Made by a program: the position numbers and the translations under genes
Notes under the pieces: generated by a model
Seen by the model: the letters and a program-made list of their open reading frames with translations, nothing else
What the model was told of the DNA's origin: nothing
Databases searched by the model: none
Shown here: piece after piece, positions 40,882 through 48,839 of the stretch
How positions within the stretch are numbered: the stretch's first letter is position 1
Layout: each line of letters starts with the position of its first letter
NCBI RefSeq assembly: GCF_004745955.1
Contig: NZ_SRLD01000019.1
Coordinates: 33,338 to 97,337 of the forward strand
Direction: 5' to 3'
Origin: Hymenobacter elongatus
GTDB lineage: Bacteria > Bacteroidota > Bacteroidia > Cytophagales > Hymenobacteraceae
Length of the DNA stretch: 64,000 nt

Positions 40882-41610
40882 TTAGGCAGCGGGCGGCAAG
40901 GCCGCCACTTCGGCGGCGGGCTGCTCGTCAGAGTGCTCTTGCTCAGTGGGCACGGTGTAGCCGTGCTGGATGCGCAGGTCGGCGGCCCCGGTGTAGGTTT
41001 CGGCGCGCCAGATGGGGAAGTCGCGGGCGTAGTCGCGGCGAGCGGCTACTTCGGCAGGGTCGGCGGCTTCGTAGCTGAACTGGGCAATGTAGTAGGTGGC
41101 CGTCTTGCCGTCCTTGGTGGTTTGCTTCTTCTCGGCCGTGACCTTTACAACCACGTCGGCTAGGGTCAGGTCGTCGTAAAACAGGGGCTCGATGAGGCGG
41201 TACAGGTTTTCGACGCTGTAGCCGTGGAAGAGCACGGCGCAAACTGCGCCCTTGTCGTCGGCAAAAAACAGCTCGGCCCACAGCTTGCGGCCCATGTTCA
41301 GAATATCATCCTGGAAAATGCGCCAGGCCAGCGGAATAAAGCGGAGCGAGTTGCCGAGCGGCGTAGTGCCGCCGATGTTGAACTGGCCGGCCTTGGCATC
41401 GAAACGCACCTGGCGGGGGTGGCCGGGCAGGTAGCGGAAGCGCGACACCTGGGCCAGCTCGCCGGTAGCCTCGTCCAGCTTCTCAATGAGGTAAGCAGCC
41501 CCACCCCCAGCCCCTCCCCGGTTGGGAGGGGTGAGTTCTAAAGTAGCCGTGGTTGGGACGGCGGCTTCTTCAGGGGCAGCGCTGCGTTGGGCTTTTACTT
41601 TGGTTGACAT
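40882..41610 (-). CDS. Early-operon protein of unknown function (242 aa)
   Basis: The protein has Ala/Pro-rich, probably disordered ends and a folded middle (FRYLPGHPRQVRFDAKAGQF, SLRFIPLAWRIFQDDILNMG, KLWAELFFADDKGAVCAVLF). The middle looks like a compact beta-rich domain, and the acidic Ala/Pro-rich C-terminus recalls tails of single-strand DNA-binding proteins. Its place next to the RecE-like gene suggests a recombination or replication accessory role, such as binding single-stranded DNA. No family is recognised with confidence. Confidence 0.65.
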   Translation of the reverse strand: MSTKVKAQRSAAPEEAAVPTTATLELTPPNRGGAGGGAAYLIEKLDEATGELAQVSRFRYLPGHPRQVRFDAKAGQFNIGGTTPLGNSLRFIPLAWRIFQDDILNMGRKLWAELFFADDKGAVCAVLFHGYSVENLYRLIEPLFYDDLTLADVVVKVTAEKKQTTKDGKTATYYIAQFSYEAADPAEVAARRDYARDFPIWRAETYTGAADLRIQHGYTVPTEQEHSDEQPAAEVAALPPAA

Positions 41611-41674
41611 GAGGTAAGGGGTAAAGGGTGAAAAAGCGGGGCCGGCGGCGGGCCGGCCCCGTTGCTGTTGGTGG

Positions 41675-41989
41675 TTATTTGAATTGCTTGTCGTGGCACA
41701 GAATGGCGCGGCCCACGATGGAGTCCTGGCCGCGGGCGGCGGGCTGGTGCTGGTACCAGAGGTAGGTAGCCAGCAGGTTGAGGTAGCAGGGGTTGCAGAA
41801 CTTGCCCTCTTCGTCGACGATTAAAATCAGCTCGGGCGTAAGGCGTATCACCTCGACCAGCTGGCAATCGAGCAGGCTGTATAGTTCCGCCAGCTTGAAG
41901 TTGCGGCCGTTTTTGGGGCTGATGGGCTGGGGCTCGGCACTGTGCGGGTCGAGGAGTTGGGGCTGGTAAGTAGTAGCAGATTTAGGCAT
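41675..41989 (-). CDS. DUF3846-like phage protein
   Basis: The 104-residue protein contains LYSLLDCQLVEVIRLTPELI, LIVDEEGKFCNPCYLNLLAT and IVGRAILCHDKQF, the pattern of DUF3846 (an acidic VDEEGK turn, then a gated 'G-A-I-L' strand), a small domain common in phages and mobile elements. Function unknown. It is co-directional with the recombination operon. Confidence 0.65.
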   Translation of the reverse strand: MPKSATTYQPQLLDPHSAEPQPISPKNGRNFKLAELYSLLDCQLVEVIRLTPELILIVDEEGKFCNPCYLNLLATYLWYQHQPAARGQDSIVGRAILCHDKQFK

Positions 41990-42059
41990 GATGAAGCTGT
42001 TTAATGGGGCCAGCCTGGCTCGGCGGCCCCTGGTTGAAAAATTGATTTGGCGGGGTAGG

Positions 42060-42263
42060 CTAGTAGCCTTCGACCTCGAACATCATCTGTTCGTACTCGC
42101 CATCGTCCCACCCCTGCTGCTCGTGCTCGTGGTGGTACCAGGCCTGCCGCTCCCACTCCTGGCGGGCGGCCAGCTGATTGTAATGGGCGGCCTGGGCTTC
42201 ATCGGCGGCCATGGCTTCGCCGATCAGGCCGTTCAGCTCGGCCTCCGTTGGGTGATATTCCAT
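42060..42263 (-). CDS. Small acidic helical protein
   Basis: The ATG at 42263 gives 67 residues: MEYHPTEAELNGLIGEAMAA then an alpha-helical, Gln/Glu/His-rich segment and an acidic end (WDDGEYEQMMFEVEGY). It is typical of phage early-operon small proteins. No family recognised. Confidence 0.5.
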   Translation of the reverse strand: MEYHPTEAELNGLIGEAMAADEAQAAHYNQLAARQEWERQAWYHHEHEQQGWDDGEYEQMMFEVEGY

Positions 42264-42310
42264 GAATAGTAGGCTTGTGGCCCGCACCGCAGCTGGCGCG
42301 GGCCGTTTGG

Positions 42311-42706
42311 CTAAAAGCGGGGGTAGCGGGCACGGGCGGCCTGCAAAGCAGCGCCGGCCGGGCTGGCGTGGAAGGCCGCGGCGGCGGCAGCGTAGGCGGC
42401 AAGGGCCTCTCGATAACGCACAATGGCGACGCGCAGCTGGCCAAAGCGGCCGGGCCGGGGGCGGTAGTCATCGCGCAGCGCATACCTGGCGGCGCGGGCG
42501 TCAAACATGACCGAGTGGGCGAGGGCCAACGCAAGGCGGGCCGCTATGGCGGCGGGGTCGATGGGAGCCGGCGCGGGCTGGGGAGGAGTGGCCGGGCGAG
42601 GCGGATACAGTGCCTGCAGCTGGTCCAGAGTGGCCTGCAGGGCAGCCCGCCGGCCGGCAGCCGCGCCCACAGTAGGCGCGGCTGGGGCAGTGGCTACACT
42701 AGGCAT
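42311..42706 (-). CDS. Ala-rich helical protein of the early operon
   Basis: From the ATG at 42706 the protein has 131 residues. It is rich in Ala and Arg with long helices (GRRAALQATLDQLQALYPPR, EALAAYAAAAAAFHASPAG). The ATG overlaps the end of the upstream gene by 8 bases, supporting co-translation. There is no known domain, and its composition could in part reflect the high G+C. Confidence 0.5.
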   Translation of the reverse strand: MPSVATAPAAPTVGAAAGRRAALQATLDQLQALYPPRPATPPQPAPAPIDPAAIAARLALALAHSVMFDARAARYALRDDYRPRPGRFGQLRVAIVRYREALAAYAAAAAAFHASPAGAALQAARARYPRF

Positions 42707-43019
42707 GAGCGGGTACCCCGGCAAACTCATCCTCAGCCTGGATAACCTGCCACACGGCGGCGAAGGCATAGCCGGGGGCCACGGCGCGCAGGGCACGGAA
42801 AGCCTGGCGCAGGGCCTCAAACGGGCAGGGTGAGGAGCCGGCGAAGCCACCGGACGGCTGACACGCGGGCCTTTCGGCCAGGCTGAGCATGACGTGCCAA
42901 GTGGAACTGCCCTGACCATAGGTAGCGGCAGACTGCGCAACATAGATGCCCGAGAACTGACACAGGGCGGGGCCTTTCCAGGCGGCAGCGGCAAGCTGCA
43001 AAAGTTGATTGGGTTGCAT
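42699..43019 (-). CDS. First gene of the leftward recombination operon, unknown
   Basis: The 106-residue protein begins QPNQLLQLAAAAWKGPALCQ and includes GQGSSTWHVMLSLAERPACQ and FEALRQAFRALRAVAPGYAF. There is no signal or membrane segment. It is the promoter-proximal gene. About 100 bases upstream of its start lies the dyad GTAACA-CTT-TGTTAC, a candidate repressor operator. Family unknown. Confidence 0.5.
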   Translation of the reverse strand: MQPNQLLQLAAAAWKGPALCQFSGIYVAQSAATYGQGSSTWHVMLSLAERPACQPSGGFAGSSPCPFEALRQAFRALRAVAPGYAFAAVWQVIQAEDEFAGVPAHA

Positions 43020-43117
43020 GGCTGTATGTGTTAGCCGTGGGGTGCCCGCGCCGTAGGCCTCCGGCTGGGGCAGTAGCCGGGTCTCTCCCGACTTGCTACC
43101 CTAATATACGAAATAAA

Positions 43118-43132
43118 GTAACACTTTGTTAC
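43118..43132. promoter_or_regulatory. Operator-like dyad before the recombination operon
   Basis: GTAACA-CTT-TGTTAC is a perfect 6-bp inverted repeat. Its right half with flanks, TTGTTACATTT, recurs exactly at 57364-57374 between the cro-like and repressor genes. Confidence 0.55.
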
Positions 43133-44037
43133 ATTTAGGAATGATATTTCAAGGTGGTAAACGCCTTTAGTTTCGCGGTGTTCAATCACAAAAAGTACAA
43201 TAAAGACACCTGGCGCGGCTCGTTGCCAGGGCCGCCCCGCCAGAACGACTAGATGCCTTGCCCAGGGGGGTTGGGGGGGCGGGCTGAGGCCCCCAATGGA
43301 TGCTCGGCGAAGCCGGCCTTGTGAGGCGGTAGTGGCCGACCAGCGGGAGGCTGCGGAAGCCGAGGCAGATGACTAGGCGTTAGCCTGGGCATGATGGCGG
43401 GGGCTTGGGGTACTCCCCAATGAAACCCTCCGCGAAGCGGGCCTTATTCTTTGGCCTGCGTGGCCTGAACGCAGATAGTACCAGCGGGCGGCAGGCTTTT
43501 CGGCCTGGGGCCTGCTCCTACTCCGGGGGAGCGGACTCGCGGTGTGGGCCTTTTTCAGGCCCGGCACGGCGGGGCCGTGGTGCGGTGGGCTGGCATTAGC
43601 GCTGTATCACAAGGCACTATTGCAGCTGTTGTGGCGGTGTGGTGGGGAGAGGGCCGGGACGGCGTGGAGCGGAGGAGCGGACGCCGCGTAGTGGGGTTTT
43701 GGGCGGAGGCACGGAGTCCAAAACCCTGCGGAGCAAGGTAGCAACGGAGTGGAACGGCGGCCGGGGCCGGGGCGGGGTTGGTGGGGACGGACGGGCGGCC
43801 CGTCCTGGAAGGCGGGCGGTGCGGCCGGCGGTGGGCGGGCGGAGCGTCAGGGGTTGCAGAGTGAGTGGATCAGTATCCGGATGGCGCTGGCTGCAGCAGG
43901 GATAGTAGCCAAGCCGACCAGCGGGAGGCTGCCCGTAGGGCCGTAGCGAAGCGAAGTGGCGGATAGCCCGGCCCGAAGGGGCTGCCCTAAAAAACACAAA
44001 CTTCACGCAACGAATACCCAACAACTATGTAGCAAAA

Positions 44038-44057
44038 TGTTACGTAAATTTGTAACA
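44038..44057. promoter_or_regulatory. Operator-like dyad before the lysis genes
   Basis: TGTTAC-N8-GTAACA is a perfect inverted repeat 31 bases before the holin-like start. It uses the same half-site as the dyad at 43118. Confidence 0.55.
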
Positions 44058-44088
44058 CACTTTGCATCTATAACCAACCTCTTCCATC

Positions 44089-44370
44089 ATGTTTAGTAGC
44101 ACGAAAGCGGGACACCTGGCGCACATCCTGACAACGGCCCTCGTCGGACAAATGGCCAGCAATGAGCTGACGCCGCCGGACCCCGATAAGATTGAGAACT
44201 ACGGGCACCTCATTATTCAGGCGTTGGTGGCTATCGTGACGATTTGGGCGACGGTGCGCAAGGCGCTGCAGAAACCTGAAAACGTGGTAAAGGGTCCGGT
44301 GGTGGGGGTGGTGACGGCCCCGGCAACGGCTGAGCCTACTGTTAGCACGGGAACTGATGGTACTGAATAA
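44089..44370 (+). CDS. Holin-like small membrane protein
   Basis: The 93-residue protein has one clear membrane helix (YGHLIIQALVAIVTIWATVR) after a polar N-terminus, and a Val/Pro/Thr-rich tail. Its stop overlaps the start of the endolysin gene by 14 bases. Size, single helix and coupling to a cell-wall peptidase fit a phage holin, although a holin cannot be proven from sequence. Confidence 0.65.
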   Translation: MFSSTKAGHLAHILTTALVGQMASNELTPPDPDKIENYGHLIIQALVAIVTIWATVRKALQKPENVVKGPVVGVVTAPATAEPTVSTGTDGTE

Positions 44371-44818
44371 GGCACGACCTGGGGTGGATCGGGCGGCACC
44401 GCGGTTGAGCGGGGTTCAGCTGAAGGTGCAGGCGGCCCGGCTGGGGCAGGCGATGCCGAGCCTGGCGGCGGCTTACGCGCAGGCGCTGGCGCGGTGGTTG
44501 GGTGACCCGGTGCTCCGGCTGGCGGGGCGGCCGATTATTACGGAGTGCTACCGGAGCCCGGAGCGGCAGGATGAGCTATATAAGCAGGGGCGCAGCAAGC
44601 CAGGGCCGGTGGTGACGTACAAGCGCGGCGGGGAGTCGAAGCACAACCAGCTGCCGGCGCCGGCGCTGGATGTGGCCTTTCTGCTGCCGGATGGGGAGGT
44701 ATCGTGGTCGGGGCTGCTGCTAGGCAAATTTGCGCGGCTGATGAAGGCAGCTGATGCGCGAGTGCATTGGGGCGGCGACTGGCCGAGGTTTAAGGACCGG
44801 CCGCATTTCGAGGTGTAG
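44357..44818 (+). CDS. M15-family peptidoglycan endopeptidase (endolysin)
   Basis: The 153-residue protein shows the M15/VanY-like zinc peptidase pattern: ECYRSPERQDELYKQGRSKP, then GGESKHNQLPAPALDVAFLL (His and Asp ligands), and the C-terminal HWGGDWPRFKDRPHFEV with the last His ligand. No signal peptide is present, as expected when a holin releases it. It would cleave the peptide stems of peptidoglycan. Overlap with the holin-like gene makes a lysis cassette, notable in an element without virion genes. Confidence 0.88.
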   Translation: MVLNKARPGVDRAAPRLSGVQLKVQAARLGQAMPSLAAAYAQALARWLGDPVLRLAGRPIITECYRSPERQDELYKQGRSKPGPVVTYKRGGESKHNQLPAPALDVAFLLPDGEVSWSGLLLGKFARLMKAADARVHWGGDWPRFKDRPHFEV

Positions 44819-44829
44819 GGTGGAGATGA

Positions 44830-44859
44830 AACGAGCGGGCCAGGTGGTCCGCTCGTTTT
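44830..44859. terminator. Intrinsic terminator between lysis and AbiE genes
   Basis: AACGAGCGG pairs perfectly with CCGCTCGTT over a 10-base loop and is followed by a short T-run. It separates the convergent endolysin and AbiEii-type genes. Confidence 0.8.
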
Positions 44860-44879
44860 GGTTTCGGAGGTAGTCCGTT

Positions 44880-45659
44880 TCAGCTTAACACCTGCCGGAT
44901 GTATTGGGGGAACATAGTGACCAAGCGGTCTTCGCGGGGGTTGAAGAGGAAGGGGCGCACGTCGTCGGCCATGGCCTGCATATCGAGGGTTTGACAGTGG
45001 GCCAGCAGCTGGTCTTTGAGGTCGGCGGGAGTTTCGATGCCGCGCTTCTGGGTGAGGTAGGCGTAGTTGGGGGTGACCTGGCGGCCGAGCAGGAACACGG
45101 CGTCGTAGAAGTCGCGGCCCTTGTTGCGGACGCGGTTGAGAATGGCGTAGAACTTCTGGGCCAGCAGCAGGTCGGGCGGGGTAGTCTGAATTTGAGTGAA
45201 GACGTCGAAGCGGTTGAGCAAATGCAGCTCCGGCTCGAAGGCAAAGTGCTGGGGCTCGGTGTCGAGCTGGATGAGAATCTTCTCCTCGCGGTAGCCGCTC
45301 AGGCCCTCATTGAACAGCAACTCGGGAAAGCGGACGTGGCAGTGGTAGGCGTCTTTGAGCACCATCTTCATTTCAACATCGTAGCCCTCCAACTCCATGC
45401 CGCGGGCCACGATGTTGGCCAACTCGCCGAACTCGGCGGCGGTGACGCCGGTGTTGTCGAAATCGAGGTCTTCGGAAAAGCGGTTGTTGCCGTGGACGAT
45501 GCGCAGGCAGGTTCCACCCAGGAAGAAGAACCGGTCGGCCAGCGGGCTGTCGTAGATGAGCTGGAGCAGCTTGTGCTGGAGGTACTCGCGCAGGATGAAG
45601 CGGCTGAAGGGCCGGAGCGCGGCCGGGTACTGGGCCTGAATCTGGGCGAGGCTAAGCAT
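44880..45659 (-). CDS. AbiEii-family nucleotidyltransferase toxin
   Basis: The 259-residue protein has the nucleotidyltransferase core FFLGGTCLRIVHGN and RFSEDLDFDN (GG...DxD) and the helical half ending PPDLLLAQKFYAILNRVRNK with GRDFYDAVFLL. AbiEii toxins transfer nucleotides to tRNA or similar targets and stop growth during phage attack. The upstream gene encodes the AbiEi-type antitoxin and overlaps it by 8 bases, so the pair is a type IV-like system. Confidence 0.92.
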   Translation of the reverse strand: MLSLAQIQAQYPAALRPFSRFILREYLQHKLLQLIYDSPLADRFFFLGGTCLRIVHGNNRFSEDLDFDNTGVTAAEFGELANIVARGMELEGYDVEMKMVLKDAYHCHVRFPELLFNEGLSGYREEKILIQLDTEPQHFAFEPELHLLNRFDVFTQIQTTPPDLLLAQKFYAILNRVRNKGRDFYDAVFLLGRQVTPNYAYLTQKRGIETPADLKDQLLAHCQTLDMQAMADDVRPFLFNPREDRLVTMFPQYIRQVLS

Positions 45660-46275
45660 GGACCGGGAGGAGGGAAAGTAGCGCCTGGATGCGCTGGTTG
45701 AGGCGCTGGTGGGCGAACAGGGTTTGGTAGTCGGCGAGGCGGGCGAAGTTGAGCTTGTCGCGCAGTACGTCGGGGTTGAGGCGCAGGGCGGCGAAGTCGG
45801 CGGCGGTGCGCAGCTCAGGGTGCAGGTAGCAGTAGTCGAGCAGGGCCTTTTCGAGGTCGGCCATGAGCACGGGCCGGTTACCGGCGGGCCGCAGCACTTC
45901 GTAGCCGAAGTATAGGCGGGGCAGCAGGTGCTGGTATCGGAACGTACCGAGGGGCGTGTGGTACTCCTGGGTTTTGCGCGGGCTCACGGAGGTAAGCGTG
46001 TACACGCCTTCGGGAATCAGGCCGTGGTAGGAAAAAGCTGTTTCCAAAGACAGGTAGGCGGGCTGGTAGATGCGGTTGGCGGTGAACCAGAGCAGGGCCT
46101 CATCGACGGGTGTCTCGGTGAAGCGGTACCAGCGGTTGACGATGCGCTGCAGATAGCCACGGGCCTGCCATTCGACCAGGCGGCGCTTGTCGAAATCGGG
46201 AAAAGCCTGGCGCAACTCGTGGCTGGATACGAGGCCCTGGGCGGCGAAGCGGGAACGGACGGCGAGGTAGTTCAT
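45652..46275 (-). CDS. AbiEi-family antitoxin
   Basis: The 207-residue protein has an N-terminal winged helix (LVSSHELRQAFPDFDKRRL then VEWQARGYLQRI) and the AbiEi C-terminal domain (YQPAYLSLETAFSYHGLIPE, ADLEKALLDYCYLHPEL). AbiEi represses its own operon by binding inverted repeats. A 16-bp inverted repeat starts exactly at its start codon (46275-46310), consistent with autoregulation. Confidence 0.9.
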   Translation of the reverse strand: MNYLAVRSRFAAQGLVSSHELRQAFPDFDKRRLVEWQARGYLQRIVNRWYRFTETPVDEALLWFTANRIYQPAYLSLETAFSYHGLIPEGVYTLTSVSPRKTQEYHTPLGTFRYQHLLPRLYFGYEVLRPAGNRPVLMADLEKALLDYCYLHPELRTAADFAALRLNPDVLRDKLNFARLADYQTLFAHQRLNQRIQALLSLLPVHA

Positions 46276-46310
46276 TTCTAAAAGTTGTTAAATATAACAT
46301 CTTTTAGAAA
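46275..46310. promoter_or_regulatory. AbiE operator: 16-bp inverted repeat
   Basis: TTTCTAAAAGTTGTTA pairs with TAACATCTTTTAGAAA at 15 of 16 positions around AATA. It overlaps the AbiEi start codon and any promoter close to it. Confidence 0.7.
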
Positions 46311-46411
46311 TGAAGTCAATAAGGTTGTCGCTTATATCTAGGCGTACTCGGCGCAAGGTGCTAGTATTGTGGTAGCAACCACTTCTACTTTCAGCTACAT
46401 CCTCTGCTATT

Positions 46412-47371
46412 TTGAGTTACTTGGCATCATACCTGGCCCGGCTTACCAAGCTAAAAGTAGATGCCCGCACGGTGGCGGGGGTAAGCCTAGAGTCGCCCTA
46501 CAAGCCGGCGCTGCTACTGGCCGTGCTGGAAGGTATCGAGGAGCAGACCATCCGGGATAACCGCATTGCTATTACGCCAGAACTGATTGCGGGCTTCAAG
46601 GCGTACTGCCAGCTGCTGAGCCCGGGGCCGGAGTACGGTGGGTGTCCGTTTCAGCTGCCGTTTTTCCATTTGCGGAGCAGTGGGTTCTGGCATCTGCACG
46701 CCCGGCCAGGCCGGGAGCTGGTACCAACGGCGTCGAAGTCGGTGCGCAGCTTCGGGCATCTGCGGGACGTAATCAACTATGCTTCGTTAGATGCGGCGCT
46801 GTGGGAACTGCTGTTGCAGCCAGTAGCCCGCGAAGAAATCAGGCAGGCGCTACTGGTACGCTACTTCCCTCTGACTCGGCATTACTTTCGGCCGCGGGCG
46901 GGCCTGGAGCGGCTGGATGAAATGGGCCGGCAGATGCTGGAGGAACCGGCGGCCGTGTACAACCGCGCAGTGGACGTTGCCGATGAAACGGCCCTGGCGG
47001 AACGCAGTGGGGTGTTTGTCCGGGAAGTGCTGCGGGCTTATCAGTCGACGTGTGCGGTGTCAGGGCTGCAGCTGGTGAGCACCACGGGGGCGGCGCCGTT
47101 GCTGGATGCCTGCCACATTGTGCCATGGTCGGTGAGCCGCGATGACACGATTGGGAACGGGCTGGCGCTATGCCCAAACCTGCACCGCGCCTTCGACCGG
47201 CACCTGTTCTGGATTGATGAAGACTACCGGGTTCGCGTGTCTGAGGGGTTCGGAGAACTGGGCGGGCACGAGTATGGCGTGCAGCGATTCAATGGGCAAA
47301 CGCTGCGGCTGCCGAAGGCGCGGGCATGGTGGCCGCGGGTGGAGAACCTGGCGGCGCAACAAAAGCTATAA
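46412..47371 (+). CDS. HNH endonuclease
   Basis: The 319-residue protein ends in an HNH nuclease: CAVSGLQLVSTTGAAPL, then LLDACHIVPWSVSRDDTIGN and GLALCPNLHRAFDRHLFWID. The N-terminal 200 residues (YKPALLLAVLEGIEEQTIR, FGHLRDVINYASLDAALWEL) form a helical recognition-like domain that I associate with HNH restriction-type proteins. The likely start is a TTG. It converges with the methyltransferase/kinase/receiver operon and could be its nuclease, but it lies on the other strand. A fragment of a second copy occurs at 58795. Confidence 0.88.
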   Translation: MSYLASYLARLTKLKVDARTVAGVSLESPYKPALLLAVLEGIEEQTIRDNRIAITPELIAGFKAYCQLLSPGPEYGGCPFQLPFFHLRSSGFWHLHARPGRELVPTASKSVRSFGHLRDVINYASLDAALWELLLQPVAREEIRQALLVRYFPLTRHYFRPRAGLERLDEMGRQMLEEPAAVYNRAVDVADETALAERSGVFVREVLRAYQSTCAVSGLQLVSTTGAAPLLDACHIVPWSVSRDDTIGNGLALCPNLHRAFDRHLFWIDEDYRVRVSEGFGELGGHEYGVQRFNGQTLRLPKARAWWPRVENLAAQQKL

Positions 47372-47378
47372 GCTAAAC

Positions 47379-47424
47379 CGCTTCTCCAAAAGCAAGAGGA
47401 AGAAAACTTGCTTTTGGAGAAGCG
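47379..47424. terminator. Perfect 18-bp hairpin between convergent genes
   Basis: CGCTTCTCCAAAAGCAAG (47379-47396) pairs perfectly with 47407-47424 over a 10-base loop. It separates the HNH gene from the receiver gene and should act in both directions. Confidence 0.8.
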
Positions 47425-47429
47425 ATTCC

Positions 47430-48839
47430 TTATTTCTGCTCTGGTGCCGCCTGCTCTGGTGCCGCCTGCTCTGCTACGCTAGCGGCTTGTTCCAGGCGTT
47501 TCTTCTCTTCGTAGGCAGCTTTCCTCAATGCACCACTAGCGTCTTTTTCCTGCTTTGCAAGGGCTTTTTTAAGGGCTATTTCTTCCGGACTTGCTTTAGG
47601 CTTTTCGTGCTCCAAACGTTTGTTGTAAGCATCTACTTGACTAGCATTAAACGTTTTGATAAGGTCATTGACGGCTGGAACACCTACCCGACCATGCCAA
47701 GATGAATAACGTTGACGAAGTTGCTGTATATATGGCGAGTTAAGCTTATAGTGACGTGCCAAATCTGTAAGAAAGTCTTTGGATACAGTTTCAAGTGCAG
47801 TCAAGAAAACGATGCAAGCTGGAAGAAGCATTGCCTCATTCCTGTAAGGGAACGAGGGTAAATAATGCTTTGCTGTAGCATTCTGGTTGAACTTGTCCAA
47901 TCCCTTGTCAATGCCAAATTCTGCAGTAATATCCTTTTTAGAAAACCTGAGGATTTCCAAATTGCTCTTCGGGATAGCAGGTACACTGTCACGAATATAA
48001 ACTTCACATTCTGGTGTAATCAGTATTGCATACTCATCATCTGAAATCTCAAATATATCACCAGTAGCAAAAGGCACCTCAGTGCCGTGAATTTTCGTGT
48101 AGTAGATACGTTGAAAAAGCTTTGCTGCTGCCAGTTCAGATGTATTGGTCCCGTTTTCATTGCCTTGAGTTAAAATCATGGCTTTTAATCCTGGGTTCTG
48201 AACTAGTTGCTCAGCCAAAAGATTGTTCAAAAGTTCGATGACTTCTGAAATAGCGTTGCTATTATCCTTTACACTTGATTTATAGATATCCCTAACCCAA
48301 TGCTTATTAACTGCAGCTAATTCACCAAAAATGGATTGTAATGACTGATTAATCGCGCGGCCCCAAGCAACTGAAAAATCTAAGTTTTGGTTTGCAAGTG
48401 CGAACTCTTTTAATTCTTTTTTTATTTCTTCAAATTCGGCAAGTAATGCGTCTCGCTCATCTATTTTGATGACTTTCTGTTTTATTACTACTCGTCCTGG
48501 AAAAAGAATATGCAATCTGTCTACTGCATCTGCAGGTATATCGGCAGCTGAATAAACGAAAATCTTTGAGAAGAGCTTCAACTCCTCTAAAATCGACAAG
48601 GGGTTTTGAGGAGGTGCATCAACAAAGTCTGGGTCATGGGATAAGAATTCCCAATCTAAAATTATAACGTCGAAAGTAGAAACTGAAGTAAGCGCCTGCT
48701 TCAAATGGTCTAGATTGTCTACTGGAAGTACTACGAACTCCTTTTTAAACAACTTGTAGAGCTCATACTCTGGTTCATCGTCTGAATGAACCCGGTCATC
48801 TGCGAACAGTACGACTCCTTTGATATCAATCGTATCCAT
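47430..48839 (-). CDS. Divergent receiver-domain protein of the methyltransferase operon
   Basis: The 469-residue protein starts with a response-regulator-like receiver: VVLFADDRVHSDDEP (acidic pair), FDVIILDWEFLSHDPD (phosphoacceptor), FVYSAADI (Ser) and RVVIKQKV (Lys). After a coiled linker (about 145-175) comes a large unrecognised domain (about 180-410) and a basic, repeat-like tail ending APEQAAPEQ. It is the last gene of an A+T-rich operon, its ATG overlapping the kinase stop (TAATG). With the kinase it should form a phosphorelay; the C-terminal part would be the output, not a known DNA-binding domain. Confidence 0.78.
   Translation of the reverse strand: MDTIDIKGVVLFADDRVHSDDEPEYELYKLFKKEFVVLPVDNLDHLKQALTSVSTFDVIILDWEFLSHDPDFVDAPPQNPLSILEELKLFSKIFVYSAADIPADAVDRLHILFPGRVVIKQKVIKIDERDALLAEFEEIKKELKEFALANQNLDFSVAWGRAINQSLQSIFGELAAVNKHWVRDIYKSSVKDNSNAISEVIELLNNLLAEQLVQNPGLKAMILTQGNENGTNTSELAAAKLFQRIYYTKIHGTEVPFATGDIFEISDDEYAILITPECEVYIRDSVPAIPKSNLEILRFSKKDITAEFGIDKGLDKFNQNATAKHYLPSFPYRNEAMLLPACIVFLTALETVSKDFLTDLARHYKLNSPYIQQLRQRYSSWHGRVGVPAVNDLIKTFNASQVDAYNKRLEHEKPKASPEEIALKKALAKQEKDASGALRKAAYEEKKRLEQAASVAEQAAPEQAAPEQK

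Larger units (their letters stand above)
43020..44088. other. 1.07-kb G+C-rich, structured, apparently non-coding region
   Basis: No frame here reads like a protein: the candidates are Arg/Pro/Gly-rich and overlap each other. The region is rich in stems, such as GGGTTTTGG/CCAAAACCC (43694-43702 with 43718-43726) and CTGCGT/ACGCAG near 43456-43474. A 20-bp direct repeat, GCCGACCAGCGGGAGGCTGC, occurs at 43335-43354 and 43913-43932. Operator-like dyads sit at both ends (43118, 44038). It may encode a long structured RNA or hold a packaging or replication site. Confidence 0.5.

Noticed and set aside
43617..44024. 135-codon Arg/Pro-rich frame on the minus strand
   Set aside because: Composition reflects G+C-rich DNA, several overlapping frames look alike, and there is no start signal; the region is treated as non-coding.
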